From positions 1 to 45,781 of the forward strand of contig DATASX010000060.1 in NCBI GenBank assembly GCA_036269075.1: DNA of 45,781 bases. Reading direction: 5' to 3'. The translations under genes and the position numbers were made by a program. This DNA is from Sporichthyaceae bacterium. GTDB lineage: Bacteria; Actinomycetota; Actinomycetes; Sporichthyales; Sporichthyaceae. The notes beneath the pieces are model-generated. The model ran no database searches, was not told the DNA's origin, and saw nothing but the letters and a program-made list of their open reading frames with translations. Shown here piece by piece: positions 1 to 8,586 of the stretch (the stretch's first letter is position 1; each line of letters begins with the position of its first letter).

Positions 1-2
1 AC

Positions 3-194
3 GGACCGACAGATCTTGAGAATCTGGCGCTGCTCTGCAGTCACCACCACGACACCATTCACCACCAGGGCTGGCAGATCGTGATGGCCGCCGACGGCCG
101 GCCGGACTTGATCCCACCACCCTGGATCGACTCGCAGCGAAGACCCAGGCGCAACAGGCACTGGGAAGTCCAGGCCGCACTGCACTTGAGCTGA
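3..194 (+). CDS. DUF222/HNH endonuclease, C-terminal end (5' partial)
   Basis: Frame 3 reads to a TGA at 192-194 and gives the last 63 residues of a protein whose start lies left of the window. It contains LENLALLCSHHHDTIHHQGW followed by a DGRPDLIPPPWID-like tail. This matches the C-terminal HNH nuclease motif of the large DUF222-HNH family that is multicopy in actinobacteria; the CSHHH...H residues are the metal/catalytic part. The N-terminal DUF222 region is not visible. The gene converges on the lipoprotein gene with only 3 bases between the stops. Such genes are often associated with mobile or duplicated DNA, but no repeat or integrase is visible here. Identity is fairly sure; function in the cell is unknown. 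Confidence 0.75.
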   Translation, partial: GPTDLENLALLCSHHHDTIHHQGWQIVMAADGRPDLIPPPWIDSQRRPRRNRHWEVQAALHLS

Positions 195-197
195 CTG

Positions 198-1334
198 TCA
201 GTCGCGGTTGAAGTCGGCCACCTGCCAGTTCGAGCCGTCCCGCCAGACCAGGCGCGAGCCGGCCGCGAAGACCTGCGCGGTGCCGGGCGCATCAGCCAGG
301 TGGACCAACTGATTGTCGTGCCGGTCGAAAGCCCATTCGCCGTCGACGCTGTTGCCCGTGGACGTCACGAACCCGAGGAAGTCCGACTTGAGGACCAGGC
401 CGCCGGGCGGGCTTTGCGAGCCGCAGTCGATCGTGGTCGTGGTCCCGTCGGCCTGACGCAGCGTCACGTTCGTTGCGGTGTTCCAGGCGAGATCGTTGCC
501 GGAGGCGACCAGCCCGCGCACGTCGGTGTCCGCGACGGTTGTGACGACGGTGTCCGCGCCGCTGCTCAGGCTGCGGCGGTGGATCGTGGTCCCGGCGGAG
601 GTGGCGACGGTGTAGAACGCGTTGCCGTCGGAGAGGGCGACGTTGCTGTCGGGAATGGTCTCCCGACGGATCGGCCCGGTCGCCTGCACGTCGCGGGAGT
701 AGATCGGCACCGGCGCGGTGGTGGAGGCCGACTTCGGATCGCGCCAGTACACGCGACCGCCCGCGAAGCCGATGCCGTCGACTGCGAACGGTTCGAACAC
801 GTCCGAGGTGGCGACCACCCGGGTCGTGCGGGCCTTGCGGTCGTACGCGAGCACTGCGTACCCCGGCTTGTCCTGGGCCGGGGTCTCCAGCCACACCACG
901 GTGTCGGCGTCGCCCGCGGCCCAGATCGCCTGGCGGGGGAGTGCGCTGTCGTGACCCGGTACCTGGACGGTCGCACCGTGCGGGTCGACGATCTCGAGCT
1001 TGGACTGCGAGGTGTGCAACTCCGCGTCCGGCGTCGGCGACGACTGCTGCACCTCGACCATGACCAGGCCTCCGTCGGGCAGCACGGCAAGAACTCCGGC
1101 CGTTCCGCCGGGCCGGTCGACCGGGACAGCGGACGGTTCGGCGAGGCCGCGAGACTGGTTCAACGAAGCTGCGTCGGTCAGCGTGAGCGGGCCGCCCCGC
1201 GTGGGCGAGGCGGACGGTGTCGGCAGTGGCCCGGCGCTCGCCGGCGCTGTCGTGGCCGGCATCGCAGCGTGCGAACCGCACCCGCCGACGGCCAGGGCCA
1301 GGAAGGCGACCGGGACGCTCAGGTGTCGGCCCAT
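198..1334 (-). CDS. Putative secreted lipoprotein with beta-propeller-like body
   Basis: 378 residues from an ATG at 1334-1332, preceded on its strand by GAGGGG about 9 bases upstream. The N-terminus (MGRHLSVPVAFLALAVGGC) is a lipoprotein signal peptide with a VGGC lipobox, so the mature protein should be diacylated on Cys and held at the outer face of the membrane. A Ser/Thr/Pro-rich linker (about residues 25-60) follows. The rest has recurring short segments of the type VVWLETP, VYWRDPK, LAWNTAT and LVWRDGS, which suggest a beta-propeller of 40-50-residue blades. No enzyme motif is visible and I do not recognise a named family. It is divergent from ftsW with about 100 bases between them. 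The lgt and lspA genes in this window encode enzymes that would process it. Confidence 0.7.
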   Translation of the reverse strand: MGRHLSVPVAFLALAVGGCGSHAAMPATTAPASAGPLPTPSASPTRGGPLTLTDAASLNQSRGLAEPSAVPVDRPGGTAGVLAVLPDGGLVMVEVQQSSPTPDAELHTSQSKLEIVDPHGATVQVPGHDSALPRQAIWAAGDADTVVWLETPAQDKPGYAVLAYDRKARTTRVVATSDVFEPFAVDGIGFAGGRVYWRDPKSASTTAPVPIYSRDVQATGPIRRETIPDSNVALSDGNAFYTVATSAGTTIHRRSLSSGADTVVTTVADTDVRGLVASGNDLAWNTATNVTLRQADGTTTTIDCGSQSPPGGLVLKSDFLGFVTSTGNSVDGEWAFDRHDNQLVHLADAPGTAQVFAAGSRLVWRDGSNWQVADFNRD

Positions 1335-1436
1335 GGTGGTACCCCTCGGCTCGGTTGCCCAAGCTTGCGACACGAACCGGATGTGCCGGTCATCGAGGGT
1401 CGGGCGCACGAGACTGATGTGGTGCAAGTTTCCGGC

Positions 1437-2765
1437 GTGACGATCCCGAGCGTGCGCCCCGCAGCGCGTCCGGCAGACGTTCCGCCGATCGCCGTGGCGA
1501 ACGTGCCGCAGGCGCAACGGATCAGCGTCGGGGCTGCACTGCGGGCCCTGGACCGGCCCCTGACCTCCTACTACCTGGTGCTGATCGCCAGCCTGCTCCT
1601 GGTCGCGCTGGGCACCGTGATGGTGTTCTCGGCCTCCAGCGTGGAGGCCCTGCGCCACCAGGGTTCGGTGTTCGCCATCGCCCGCAAGCAGGTCATCTGG
1701 GTGGCGCTCGGACTGCCGCTGATGTGGCTGACGGCACGCACGCCGGCCCGGGTGTTCCGGCGCCTGGCGTTCCCGTCGTTGGTGGTCGTGCTGATGCTGT
1801 TGTGCGCCGTGCTGGTCATCGGCCGCCGCGTCAACGGAAACCGCAACTGGATCCATTTGTTCGGCCCGTTCGAGATCCAGCCGTCCGAGGCGGCCAAGCT
1901 GGCACTGGTCGTGTTCGGCGCCCACGTGCTCGCCCGCAAGCAGAAATGGCTGACCCGGCCGATGCACCTGTGCGTGCCACTGCTGCCGGTGGCTGCGGTG
2001 GTCATCGGTCTGGTCGTGGTGGGCCACGACCTCGGTACCTCGATCGTGCTGCTCGCGATCCTGGTCGCACTGCTGTTCTTCGTCGGCACCCCGATGCGGT
2101 ACTTCACCACGCTCGGTTCCGGTGTGCTCGCAATGGTGCTCATGCTGATCGCCACCGACCCGAACCGGATGCGCCGGGTCGGCTCGTTCCTGCACCCGTT
2201 CGCGACGTACGAAGGCGCCGGTTGGCAGGGCGCGCAGAGCATCTTCGGGCTGTCCTCCGGTGGGCTCACCGGGGTCGGGCTGGGGGCCAGCCGCGAGAAG
2301 TGGGGCTACCTGCCCGAGGCGCACACCGACTTCATCTACGCGATCATCGGCGAGGAGCTCGGCCTGATCGGCGCGCTCGGCGTGCTGATCCTTTTCGGTG
2401 CCCTGATCTTCGCCGGCTTCCGGATTGCGGCCCGCAGTCGCGACATGTTCACCACGCTGGCCGCGGCCTCGATCACCACCTGGATCGCGGTGCAGGCCCT
2501 GGTCAACATGGGTGCGGTGCTCGGTGTCCTGCCGATCACCGGGATCCCGCTGCCGCTGGTCTCCTACGGCGGTTCGGCCTTGCTGCCGACGTTGTGCGCG
2601 CTCGGGATGCTGTTGTCGTTCGCCCGATCGGAGCCCGGCGCGGCCGCGGCGCTGGCTGCCCGGAAGGCCAAGTTCGGGCACAGCCCGATGGAACGTCTGC
2701 GGGTCCGCCGCGGCCGGAGGACGCCGAGTCGTCGCGGTCGATTCGGCCGGCGCTCGCCCGCGTGA
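1437..2765 (+). CDS. ftsW: FtsW, septal peptidoglycan glycosyltransferase
   Basis: SEDS-family polytopic membrane protein that polymerises lipid II at the division septum together with its class B PBP partner. About 10 hydrophobic segments start at LTSYYLVLIASLLLVALGTV. Family signatures are present in order: NGNRNWI, QPSEAAKLALV, GHDLGTSIVLL, LPEAHTDFIYAIIGEELG and GVLPITGIPLPLVSYGGSAL. The cytoplasmic C-terminus is strongly basic. The start is uncertain. GTG 1437 is used because it leaves a short N-terminal tail, but GTG codons at 1383, 1419 and 1422 are in frame and none has a convincing ribosome site. It is followed after about 106 bases by murG. In most actinobacteria murD precedes ftsW; here the neighbour is an unrelated divergent gene. 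Confidence 0.95.
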   Translation: MTIPSVRPAARPADVPPIAVANVPQAQRISVGAALRALDRPLTSYYLVLIASLLLVALGTVMVFSASSVEALRHQGSVFAIARKQVIWVALGLPLMWLTARTPARVFRRLAFPSLVVVLMLLCAVLVIGRRVNGNRNWIHLFGPFEIQPSEAAKLALVVFGAHVLARKQKWLTRPMHLCVPLLPVAAVVIGLVVVGHDLGTSIVLLAILVALLFFVGTPMRYFTTLGSGVLAMVLMLIATDPNRMRRVGSFLHPFATYEGAGWQGAQSIFGLSSGGLTGVGLGASREKWGYLPEAHTDFIYAIIGEELGLIGALGVLILFGALIFAGFRIAARSRDMFTTLAAASITTWIAVQALVNMGAVLGVLPITGIPLPLVSYGGSALLPTLCALGMLLSFARSEPGAAAALAARKAKFGHSPMERLRVRRGRRTPSRRGRFGRRSPA

Positions 2766-2800
2766 CCGGACACGCGATTGAGCCGAGCGGTGCCCGGACT

Positions 2801-2815
2801 AGCGAGCTTGCGAGC
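2801..2815 (+). repeat. Short dispersed repeat copy AGCGAGCTTGCGAGC
   Basis: This 15-mer lies between ftsW and murG and is identical to 4029-4043 in the murG-murC array. It belongs to a loose family of GAGCGA-rich elements that recur at gene junctions of this window (see 26754-26775, 36074-36091, 40480-40497). Confidence 0.6.
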
Positions 2816-2871
2816 CTGTTCGGTGCACCCGAGGCGATTGAAGCGTCTTGACCGGAGGGATCATAGGCGGC

Positions 2872-4029
2872 ATGCACGTCGTCCTGGCCGCCGGTGGTAC
2901 GGCGGGTCACATCGAACCCGCCCTGGCACTGGCCGACGCGCTCCGTCGCCGCGACCCCGGGATCGGCATCACCGTGCTCGGCACGGCGACCGGGATGGAG
3001 AACACCCTGGTCCCGGCCCGCGGCTACCCGGTCGCCCACGTGCCGCGGGTCCCCCTGCCGCGCAAACCGAGCGCCGACCTGCTGCGGCTGCCGCCCCGGG
3101 TGATCGGGGCCTACCGGACCGCCAAGGACGTGCTGCGCGAACTGAAGGCCGACGCCCTGGTCGGCTTCGGCGGTTACGTCTGCGTGCCCGCCTACCTGGC
3201 GGCGCGCTCGGCGGGGCTGCCGATCGTCGTCCACGAGGCCAACACCCCGGCCGGGATCGCCAACCGCATCGGGGCCCGGTTGACGGACTTCGTCGCGACC
3301 ACGGCCCGGGCCGACGACCTGCCCCACGGGCGGGTCATCGGGCTGCCGCTGCGGCGCAGCATCGCGACCCTGGACCGTCCGGCGACCCGCGCCGCGGCGG
3401 CCGCCCACTTCGGGCTGCAACCGGACCTGCCGACCCTGCTGATCTTCGGCGGTTCGCAGGGCGCCCGCAGTCTGAACACGGCCGGCGGCGCGGCCGCCGC
3501 TGGGTTGAGCGAGGCCGGGATCCAGGTGCTGCACGCGGTCGGGCGCGACAACTGGGCGAGCCGGGGTTCACTGTTCCCGACGGTCGGACCGAGCGAGCCG
3601 AATGAGGACGCAGCCACGGTGACCGTCCCGTTCGTCGAAGGTGCTGCGCCTTACGTGATCGTGCCCTACCTGGAACGGATGGACCTGGCGTACGCCGCCG
3701 CCGACGTCGCCCTGTGCCGCAGCGGCGCGATGACCTGCGCCGAACTCGCGGCGGTCGGGCTACCGGCCTGGTACGTCCCGCTGCCGATCGGCAACGGCGA
3801 GCAGCGCCGCAACGCCCTGCCGCTGGTGGAGGCCGGCGGTGGTGGGATCGTCGAGGACGCCGCGCTGGACGCGGCGTGGATGATGGCGAACCTGGTCCCG
3901 TTGCTGAAGGATCCGGACCGGGTCGCAGCGATGAGCCAGGCCGCGGCCACGCACGGTCGTCGCGACGCCGACGAGGGACTTGCGGACTTGCTGATGGAAG
4001 CGGTTGCGGCGAAGGGTCGGCCATCGTGA
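2872..4029 (+). CDS. murG: MurG, lipid II synthase (GlcNAc transferase)
   Basis: 385-residue peripheral membrane glycosyltransferase that adds GlcNAc from UDP-GlcNAc to lipid I to form lipid II at the inner membrane face. The N-terminal glycine-rich loop AAGGTAGHIEPALALADAL (residues about 5-23), the VGFGGYVCVPAYLAA segment, the second-domain loop IFGGSQGARSLN and the donor-site region CRSGAMTCAELAAVGLPAWYVPLP are all present. ATG 2872 is chosen over the upstream TTG at 2848 because it sits behind a GGAGGG/AGGCGG purine tract and directly before the conserved N-terminus. The C-terminal codons run into the 35-bp repeat array at the murG-murC junction: the stop codon TGA overlaps the first repeat unit. 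Confidence 0.95.
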   Translation: MHVVLAAGGTAGHIEPALALADALRRRDPGIGITVLGTATGMENTLVPARGYPVAHVPRVPLPRKPSADLLRLPPRVIGAYRTAKDVLRELKADALVGFGGYVCVPAYLAARSAGLPIVVHEANTPAGIANRIGARLTDFVATTARADDLPHGRVIGLPLRRSIATLDRPATRAAAAAHFGLQPDLPTLLIFGGSQGARSLNTAGGAAAAGLSEAGIQVLHAVGRDNWASRGSLFPTVGPSEPNEDAATVTVPFVEGAAPYVIVPYLERMDLAYAAADVALCRSGAMTCAELAAVGLPAWYVPLPIGNGEQRRNALPLVEAGGGGIVEDAALDAAWMMANLVPLLKDPDRVAAMSQAAATHGRRDADEGLADLLMEAVAAKGRPS

Positions 4030-4130
4030 GCGAGCTTGCGAGCGAACCGATGGCTACATCGTGAGCGATCCGGCGAGCGATCCGATGGCTACACCGTGAG
4101 CGATCCGGCGAGCGATCCGATCGGCGCAGT
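4026..4130 (+). repeat. Three 35-bp tandem repeats at the murG-murC junction
   Basis: Units begin at 4026, 4061 and 4096, each with GTGAGCGA, and a degenerate fourth unit begins at 4131, the murC GTG codon. Units 1 and 2 differ at about five positions. Units 2 and 3 are identical over the first 26 bases and then diverge. Each unit carries a GTG-AGC-GA start-like sequence, so the array appears to have multiplied the murC start region. The first unit contains AGCGAGCTTGCGAGC, which also occurs at 2801-2815. Confidence 0.85.
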
Positions 4131-5567
4131 GTGAGCGAGCAACGTGAGCTCGCGATGACGGCGGCCGAGGTCCCCGCTGCCGACAAGCTGGGCCGGGTCC
4201 ACTTCGTCGGCATCGGCGGCGCCGGCATGTCCGGCATCGCCCGCATCCTGTTGGCCCGCGGGGTCTCCGTCTCCGGCAGCGACGCGAAGGACTCAACCGC
4301 GCTGGCGGCGCTGCGGGCGCTCGGCGCGACCGTCCACGTCGGGCACGACGCCGAGCACCTCGGTCGGGCCGACACCGTGGTGGTCTCCACCGCGATCCGG
4401 CCGACCAACCCGGAGTACACCGCGGCCCGCGAGGCGGGCCTGCGGATGCTGCCCCGCGCGGCGGCGCTGGCATCGGTGATGGCCGGGCGCCGCGCGGTCG
4501 CCGTGGCCGGCACCCACGGCAAGACCACGACGACCTCGATGCTGACTGTCGCGCTGCAGCACTGCGGGGCGGACCCGTCCTTCGCGATCGGCGGCAGCCT
4601 CAACGAGTCCGGCGCCAACGCCCACGACGGCAGTGGCGACGTGTTCGTGGCCGAGGCCGACGAGAGCGACGGGTCGTTCCTGCTCTACACGCCGCACGCG
4701 GCGATCGTGACCAATGTCGAGGCCGACCACCTCGATCATTACGGCACCGGTGCGGCCGTCGAGCAGGCGTTCGTGGACTTCGCCGCGCGGGTCGAGCCCG
4801 GCGGCTTCCTGGTCCTCTGCGCCGACGACCCCGGCGCTCGTCGGCTCGGCACGATCGCCGTGGCCAACGGCATCGACGTCCGGACCTACGGCCGTAGCGA
4901 CGACGCCGACATGCGCCTGGAGGGCCTGGCCGTGCGGGCCGGTGGATACGAGTTCGAGCCGGTCGCCAACGGCCGCCGCCTCGGGCCGGTCCAGCTCCAG
5001 GTGCCCGGCGCGCACAACGCGCTGAACGCCGCGGCCGCGCTGTCGGTCGGGCTCGGCCTCGGCTTCCCGGCCGGCGAACTGCGCGAGGGCCTGGCCGGGT
5101 TCACCGGCACCCGGCGCCGGTTCGAGCTGAAGGGCCTCGTCTCCGGCGTCCGTGTCTACGACGACTACGCCCACCACCCGACCGAACTCGAGGCCGTCCT
5201 GCGTGCGGCTCGCGAGGTCGTGGGCGAGGGGAAGGGCCGGCTGATCGCCGCCTTCCAGCCACATCGGTACTCGCGCACTGCGGCGTTCGCCAGGGAGATG
5301 GGCATGGCGCTGGGCTTGGCCGACCGGGTGGTGGTGATGGACGTGTACGCAGCGGGCGAGGACGCGATCCCGGGTGTCACCGGGGCCTCGGTGGCCGCGG
5401 CGGTGCCGCTGCCGTCCGGAGACGTGGCCTTCGAACCGTCCTGGACGCAGGTCGCGGCTCGGCTGGTCGACGCCGCCGAGCCCGGCGACCTCGTGCTCAC
5501 CCTCGGCGCGGGCGACATCACGATGATCGGCCCCGAGGTCCTCAACCTCTTGGGGGAGAAGGCATGA
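4131..5567 (+). CDS. murC: MurC, UDP-N-acetylmuramate--L-alanine ligase
   Basis: 478-residue cytoplasmic ATP-dependent ligase that joins L-Ala to UDP-MurNAc, the first peptide-stem step of peptidoglycan synthesis. The N-terminal Rossmann loop HFVGIGGAGMSGIARIL, the central ATP P-loop AVAGTHGKTTTTSML (around residue 125), EADESDGSFL, NVEADHLDHYG and the C-terminal DDYAHHPTE and AFQPHRYSRT motifs are all typical. The start is either GTG 4131, inside the 35-bp repeat array, or ATG 4155. Neither has a good Shine-Dalgarno sequence, and the residues before about LGRVHFVG are not conserved. The TGA overlaps the ftsQ ATG (ATGA), so the two are translationally coupled. Confidence 0.95.
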   Translation: MSEQRELAMTAAEVPAADKLGRVHFVGIGGAGMSGIARILLARGVSVSGSDAKDSTALAALRALGATVHVGHDAEHLGRADTVVVSTAIRPTNPEYTAAREAGLRMLPRAAALASVMAGRRAVAVAGTHGKTTTTSMLTVALQHCGADPSFAIGGSLNESGANAHDGSGDVFVAEADESDGSFLLYTPHAAIVTNVEADHLDHYGTGAAVEQAFVDFAARVEPGGFLVLCADDPGARRLGTIAVANGIDVRTYGRSDDADMRLEGLAVRAGGYEFEPVANGRRLGPVQLQVPGAHNALNAAAALSVGLGLGFPAGELREGLAGFTGTRRRFELKGLVSGVRVYDDYAHHPTELEAVLRAAREVVGEGKGRLIAAFQPHRYSRTAAFAREMGMALGLADRVVVMDVYAAGEDAIPGVTGASVAAAVPLPSGDVAFEPSWTQVAARLVDAAEPGDLVLTLGAGDITMIGPEVLNLLGEKA

Positions 5568-6331
5568 GCCCGCGCTCGGTCACCGCGGCACGGCCGTCGA
5601 CGCCGGCCGCGGCGGTGGCCGCCACCGCCCGCGCGGCAGCAGCGGCCAAGGCGCGCCGGCGTACCAGGTGGCTGCGGTTCGGGCTGGTCCTGCTGGTCCT
5701 GGCGGCGCTGGGCGCGATCGTCTGGGCGGCTTGCTTCTCGTCGTTGCTCGCGGTGCGCAGCATCAAGGTGGTCGGCACGGAACGCGTCGACCCGGCTGAG
5801 GTGCTGCGGGTCGCCCACGTGCCGACCGGTGGTTCGGAGATCCTGCTGGACACCAACGCCCCGGCGGCCCGGGTGCGGGAACTGCCGGCGGTCGCCGCGG
5901 TGCACCTGGAACGGCAGTTGTTGCACACGGTGCGGATCGTCGTCACCGAGCGCACGCCGGCGATGGTGCTGGAGACCCCGGCCGGCAAGCGCCTGGTCGA
6001 CGCCACCGGCGTGGTCTTCGCCAACGAGGACGGCAATCACCCCGACCTGCCGGTCGTCCGCACCTCCCTGTCCGACCTGCCGGCCGGCACGCTGACCGCG
6101 ATCACGGGCATGCTCGCGGCCTTGCCCGCGACCGTCCGGCCCGACGTCTCGGTGATCCGGGCGGACTCCCCGGACGACATGTCGGTGGAGCTGACCGACG
6201 GCCGGGTGATCATCTGGGGCGACTCGAGCCGGCCGGTGCTCAAGGCCCACGTGCTGACGATCCTGCTGGGGCGCAACGGGCGGACGTACGACGTCAGCTC
6301 ACCTGAGGCCCCGGCGATCGCCAAGCCTTGA
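5564..6331 (+). CDS. ftsQ: FtsQ, divisome bitopic membrane protein
   Basis: 255 residues. An Ala/Arg-rich cytoplasmic N-terminus (1-43) is followed by one membrane helix (WLRFGLVLLVLAALGAIVWA, about 44-63). A POTRA domain follows, beginning SIKVVGTERVDPAEVLRVA, and then an FtsQ-type beta domain (IVVTERTPAMVLET, LVDATGVVFA). The protein scaffolds the septal complex and links the Z-ring machinery to septal wall synthesis. GGGGGAGAAGG lies just upstream of the ATG, which overlaps the murC stop by 4 bases. Size and topology are normal for actinobacterial FtsQ. Confidence 0.92.
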   Translation: MSPRSVTAARPSTPAAAVAATARAAAAAKARRRTRWLRFGLVLLVLAALGAIVWAACFSSLLAVRSIKVVGTERVDPAEVLRVAHVPTGGSEILLDTNAPAARVRELPAVAAVHLERQLLHTVRIVVTERTPAMVLETPAGKRLVDATGVVFANEDGNHPDLPVVRTSLSDLPAGTLTAITGMLAALPATVRPDVSVIRADSPDDMSVELTDGRVIIWGDSSRPVLKAHVLTILLGRNGRTYDVSSPEAPAIAKP

Positions 6332-6365
6332 AACCGGTTTCTGACGGCGCGTCAACTGGAGTTGA
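6331..6365 (+). promoter_or_regulatory. Two palindromes after ftsQ (possible operator sites)
   Basis: AAACCGGTTT (6331-6340, overlapping the ftsQ stop) is a perfect 10-bp palindrome. TCAACT-GG-AGTTGA (6352-6365) is a perfect inverted repeat with a 2-base centre. They lie 70-110 bases upstream of the conserved pre-ftsZ element. Function is inferred only from symmetry and position. Confidence 0.35.
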
Positions 6366-6442
6366 TCCGGCAGTACCGCGACACGCGCCCGATGTCCTTC
6401 GTTCCGATCGATCCCGGCCCTAATTTCTGCAGTGTCGACAGG

Positions 6443-6480
6443 TTGACATAACTCTAAACCTCTACTTGAGGATGAGGGTC
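6443..6480 (+). promoter_or_regulatory. Pre-ftsZ promoter region with TTGACA box
   Basis: TTGACA at 6443-6448 is followed by ATAACTCTAAACCTCTACTT and GAGGATGAGGG. As I recall, a similar GACATAA...AAC...TTGAGG...GAGGG element precedes ftsZ in Streptomyces and other actinobacteria. A canonical -10 at 17 bp is not obvious, so the transcription start cannot be placed. The element lies 50-85 bases before the ftsZ start and outside the upstream gene. Confidence 0.5.
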
Positions 6481-6528
6481 TGTCGCCGAGGCACTGAGAC
6501 TACGACCGCGAACGAGAGGCAGCCGGCC

Positions 6529-7758
6529 GTGCCAGCTCCGCAGAACTACCTCGCAGTGATCAAGGTTGTCGGCATCGGCGGCGGCGGCGTCAACGCCATC
6601 AACCGCATGATCGAGGTCGGGCTCAAGGGTGTGGAGTTCATCGCGATCAACACTGACGCGCAGGCGCTGCTGATGAGCGACGCCGACGTCAAGTTGGACG
6701 TGGGCCGCGAACTCACCCGCGGTCTGGGCGCCGGGGCCAACCCGGAGGTGGGCCGTAAGGCCGCCGAGGACCACCGCGACGAGATCGAAGAGGTGCTCCG
6801 CGGTGCGGACATGGTCTTCGTAACCGCCGGCGAGGGCGGTGGCACCGGCACCGGCGGTGCTCCGGTCGTCGCGAACATCGCCCGCTCGCTGGGGGCGCTG
6901 ACGATCGGCGTGGTCACCCGTCCGTTCAACTTCGAGGGTCGCCGCCGGGCCGGTCAGGCCGAGGACGGCATCCAGCGCCTGCGCGAGGAGGTCGACACCC
7001 TCATCGTGATCCCGAACGACCGACTGCTGTCGATCTCCGACATGCAGGTCAGCGTCCTGGATGCGTTCAAGTCCGCCGACCAGGTGCTGCTGTCCGGCGT
7101 CCAGGGCATCACCGACCTGATCACCACCCCGGGCCTGATCAACCTCGACTTCGCCGACGTGAAGTCGGTGATGTCCGGGGCCGGCTCGGCGCTCATGGGT
7201 ATCGGCTCGGCCCGCGGCGACAACCGCGCGATCGAGGCCGCCGAGGCGGCGATCTCCTCGCCGCTGCTGGAGTCCTCCATCGAGGGCGCCCGTGGCGTGC
7301 TGCTGTCGATCTCCGGCGGGTCGAACCTCGGCCTGTTCGAGATCAACCACGCCGCCCAACTGGTCGCCGAGGTTGCGCACCCCGAGGCGAACATCATCTT
7401 CGGCGCGGTGATCGACGACGCGCTCGGCGACGAGGCCCGGGTCACCGTGATCGCGGCCGGGTTCGACGCGGCCGTGCCGCCCGAGTTCGCCGACCACTAC
7501 AAGCGGCGCCAGGAACAGACGCAGTCCGAGTCGATGGAGGCGGCCGAGCCGGTCGCCGACCGCGCCCCGATGCCCGCCCCGCGCGAGCACGAGCGCCCCG
7601 CCGAGCGGGCGCAGCGTGAGCCGGACCGGGCTCCGTACCGGGAGCCGGAGCGGGTCATGCGCCGAGAGGGCGTCCGGGTCGAGGCCGGTCGGGGCGTTCC
7701 GACCCGTCGTCCCGTCGAGGGCAAGGACGACCTGGACGTCCCGGACTTCATGCGCTGA
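6529..7758 (+). CDS. ftsZ: FtsZ, tubulin-like division GTPase
   Basis: 409 residues from GTG 6529, with GAGAGG nine bases upstream; an upstream in-frame TTG at 6466 is rejected because it lacks this spacing. FtsZ polymerises into the Z-ring under the membrane. Signatures are [16 protein letters not shown], the GTP tubulin loop [14 protein letters not shown] (about residues 103-116), NFEGRRR and the T7-loop [11 protein letters not shown]. After the globular core (to about residue 320) comes a variable Glu/Arg/Pro-rich linker. The C-terminal peptide [10 protein letters not shown] is the conserved tail that binds SepF in actinobacteria. This fits the sepF gene 1.6 kb downstream. Confidence 0.98.
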   Translation: MPAPQNYLAVIKVVGIGGGGVNAINRMIEVGLKGVEFIAINTDAQALLMSDADVKLDVGRELTRGLGAGANPEVGRKAAEDHRDEIEEVLRGADMVFVTAGEGGGTGTGGAPVVANIARSLGALTIGVVTRPFNFEGRRRAGQAEDGIQRLREEVDTLIVIPNDRLLSISDMQVSVLDAFKSADQVLLSGVQGITDLITTPGLINLDFADVKSVMSGAGSALMGIGSARGDNRAIEAAEAAISSPLLESSIEGARGVLLSISGGSNLGLFEINHAAQLVAEVAHPEANIIFGAVIDDALGDEARVTVIAAGFDAAVPPEFADHYKRRQEQTQSESMEAAEPVADRAPMPAPREHERPAERAQREPDRAPYREPERVMRREGVRVEAGRGVPTRRPVEGKDDLDVPDFMR

Positions 7759-7787
7759 GCCGTTCGCGGCCGGGTATCGGGCAAAGT

Positions 7788-8552
7788 GTGCTCATGCTCC
7801 CGCTGCTGACCCCCGCCTGCCCGACCGGCGTGCGGGCGGTGTTCACGACCCGGGCCGGTGGGGCGAGCCTCCCGCCGTACGCGGAGCTGAATCTCGGTGA
7901 TCACGTGGGCGACGGCCCGGGCACGGTTCGCGAGAACCGGGCCCGGGTCGCTGCCGCGCTCGGCCTGGCTGCCGACCGGCTGGTGTTCGCCGAGCAGGTC
8001 CACGGCGTCTGTGTGGCGCTGCTCGACGGCTCGGTCGCAGTGCCGCCGATCGCCGACGCGCTGGTCACGCGGACCTTCGACCTGGCCCTGGTGGTCATGG
8101 TCGCGGACTGCGTCCCGGTCCTGCTGGCCGATCCGGAGGCCGCGGTGGTGGCCTGCGCGCATGCCGGCCGGAAGGGCGTCGCGGCCGGCGTGGTGCCCGC
8201 TGCGGTGCAGGCGATGCTCGACTGTGGCGCCCGACCTGAGGCGATCACCGGCTGGCTGGGCCCGGCCATCGACGGCTGCTGCTACGCCGTGCCCGCCGAC
8301 ATGGCGGCCGAGGTGGCCGACGCTGCGCCGGGCACCGTCACCTACGGCGGACGTACCCGAACGGGTGAGTTCGGGCTGGACCTGCGCGACGGTGTGACTG
8401 CGCAGTTGGCTGCTCTGGGCGTGGAGCGGGTGATGCGGGTCGGTGGTTGCGCCAACGACGACCCCGACTTCTTCTCCTACCGTCGCGACGGCACCACCGG
8501 GCGCTTCGCGGGCCTGGTGTGGCTGACCGGAGCGAAGGACGCGCGATCATGA
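7788..8552 (+). CDS. pgeF: PgeF/YfiH, laccase-domain purine nucleoside phosphorylase-like
   Basis: 254-residue member of the DUF152/laccase-domain family usually found just after ftsZ. Family members act on purine nucleosides, and E. coli YfiH has been reported to edit peptidoglycan precursors. Conserved zinc-site and catalytic segments are visible: FTTRAGGAS near the start, AEQVHG (His), VADCVPVLLAD (Cys), CAHAGRKGVAAGV (His) and LGPAIDGCCYAV. Either GTG 7788 or ATG 7794 could be the start. CAAAGT lies six bases before the ATG, which would suit a leaderless message, but this is weak. Confidence 0.88.
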   Translation: MLMLPLLTPACPTGVRAVFTTRAGGASLPPYAELNLGDHVGDGPGTVRENRARVAAALGLAADRLVFAEQVHGVCVALLDGSVAVPPIADALVTRTFDLALVVMVADCVPVLLADPEAAVVACAHAGRKGVAAGVVPAAVQAMLDCGARPEAITGWLGPAIDGCCYAVPADMAAEVADAAPGTVTYGGRTRTGEFGLDLRDGVTAQLAALGVERVMRVGGCANDDPDFFSYRRDGTTGRFAGLVWLTGAKDARS

Positions 8553-8586
8553 ACACAGCGGAGCACCGGTCCTGAGCCCCGACCGG

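Noticed and set aside
300-1436. Upstream extension of the ftsW frame to position 300
   Set aside because: Antisense to the lipoprotein gene. The conserved ftsW N-terminus begins around 1530 and no ribosome site supports the longer form.
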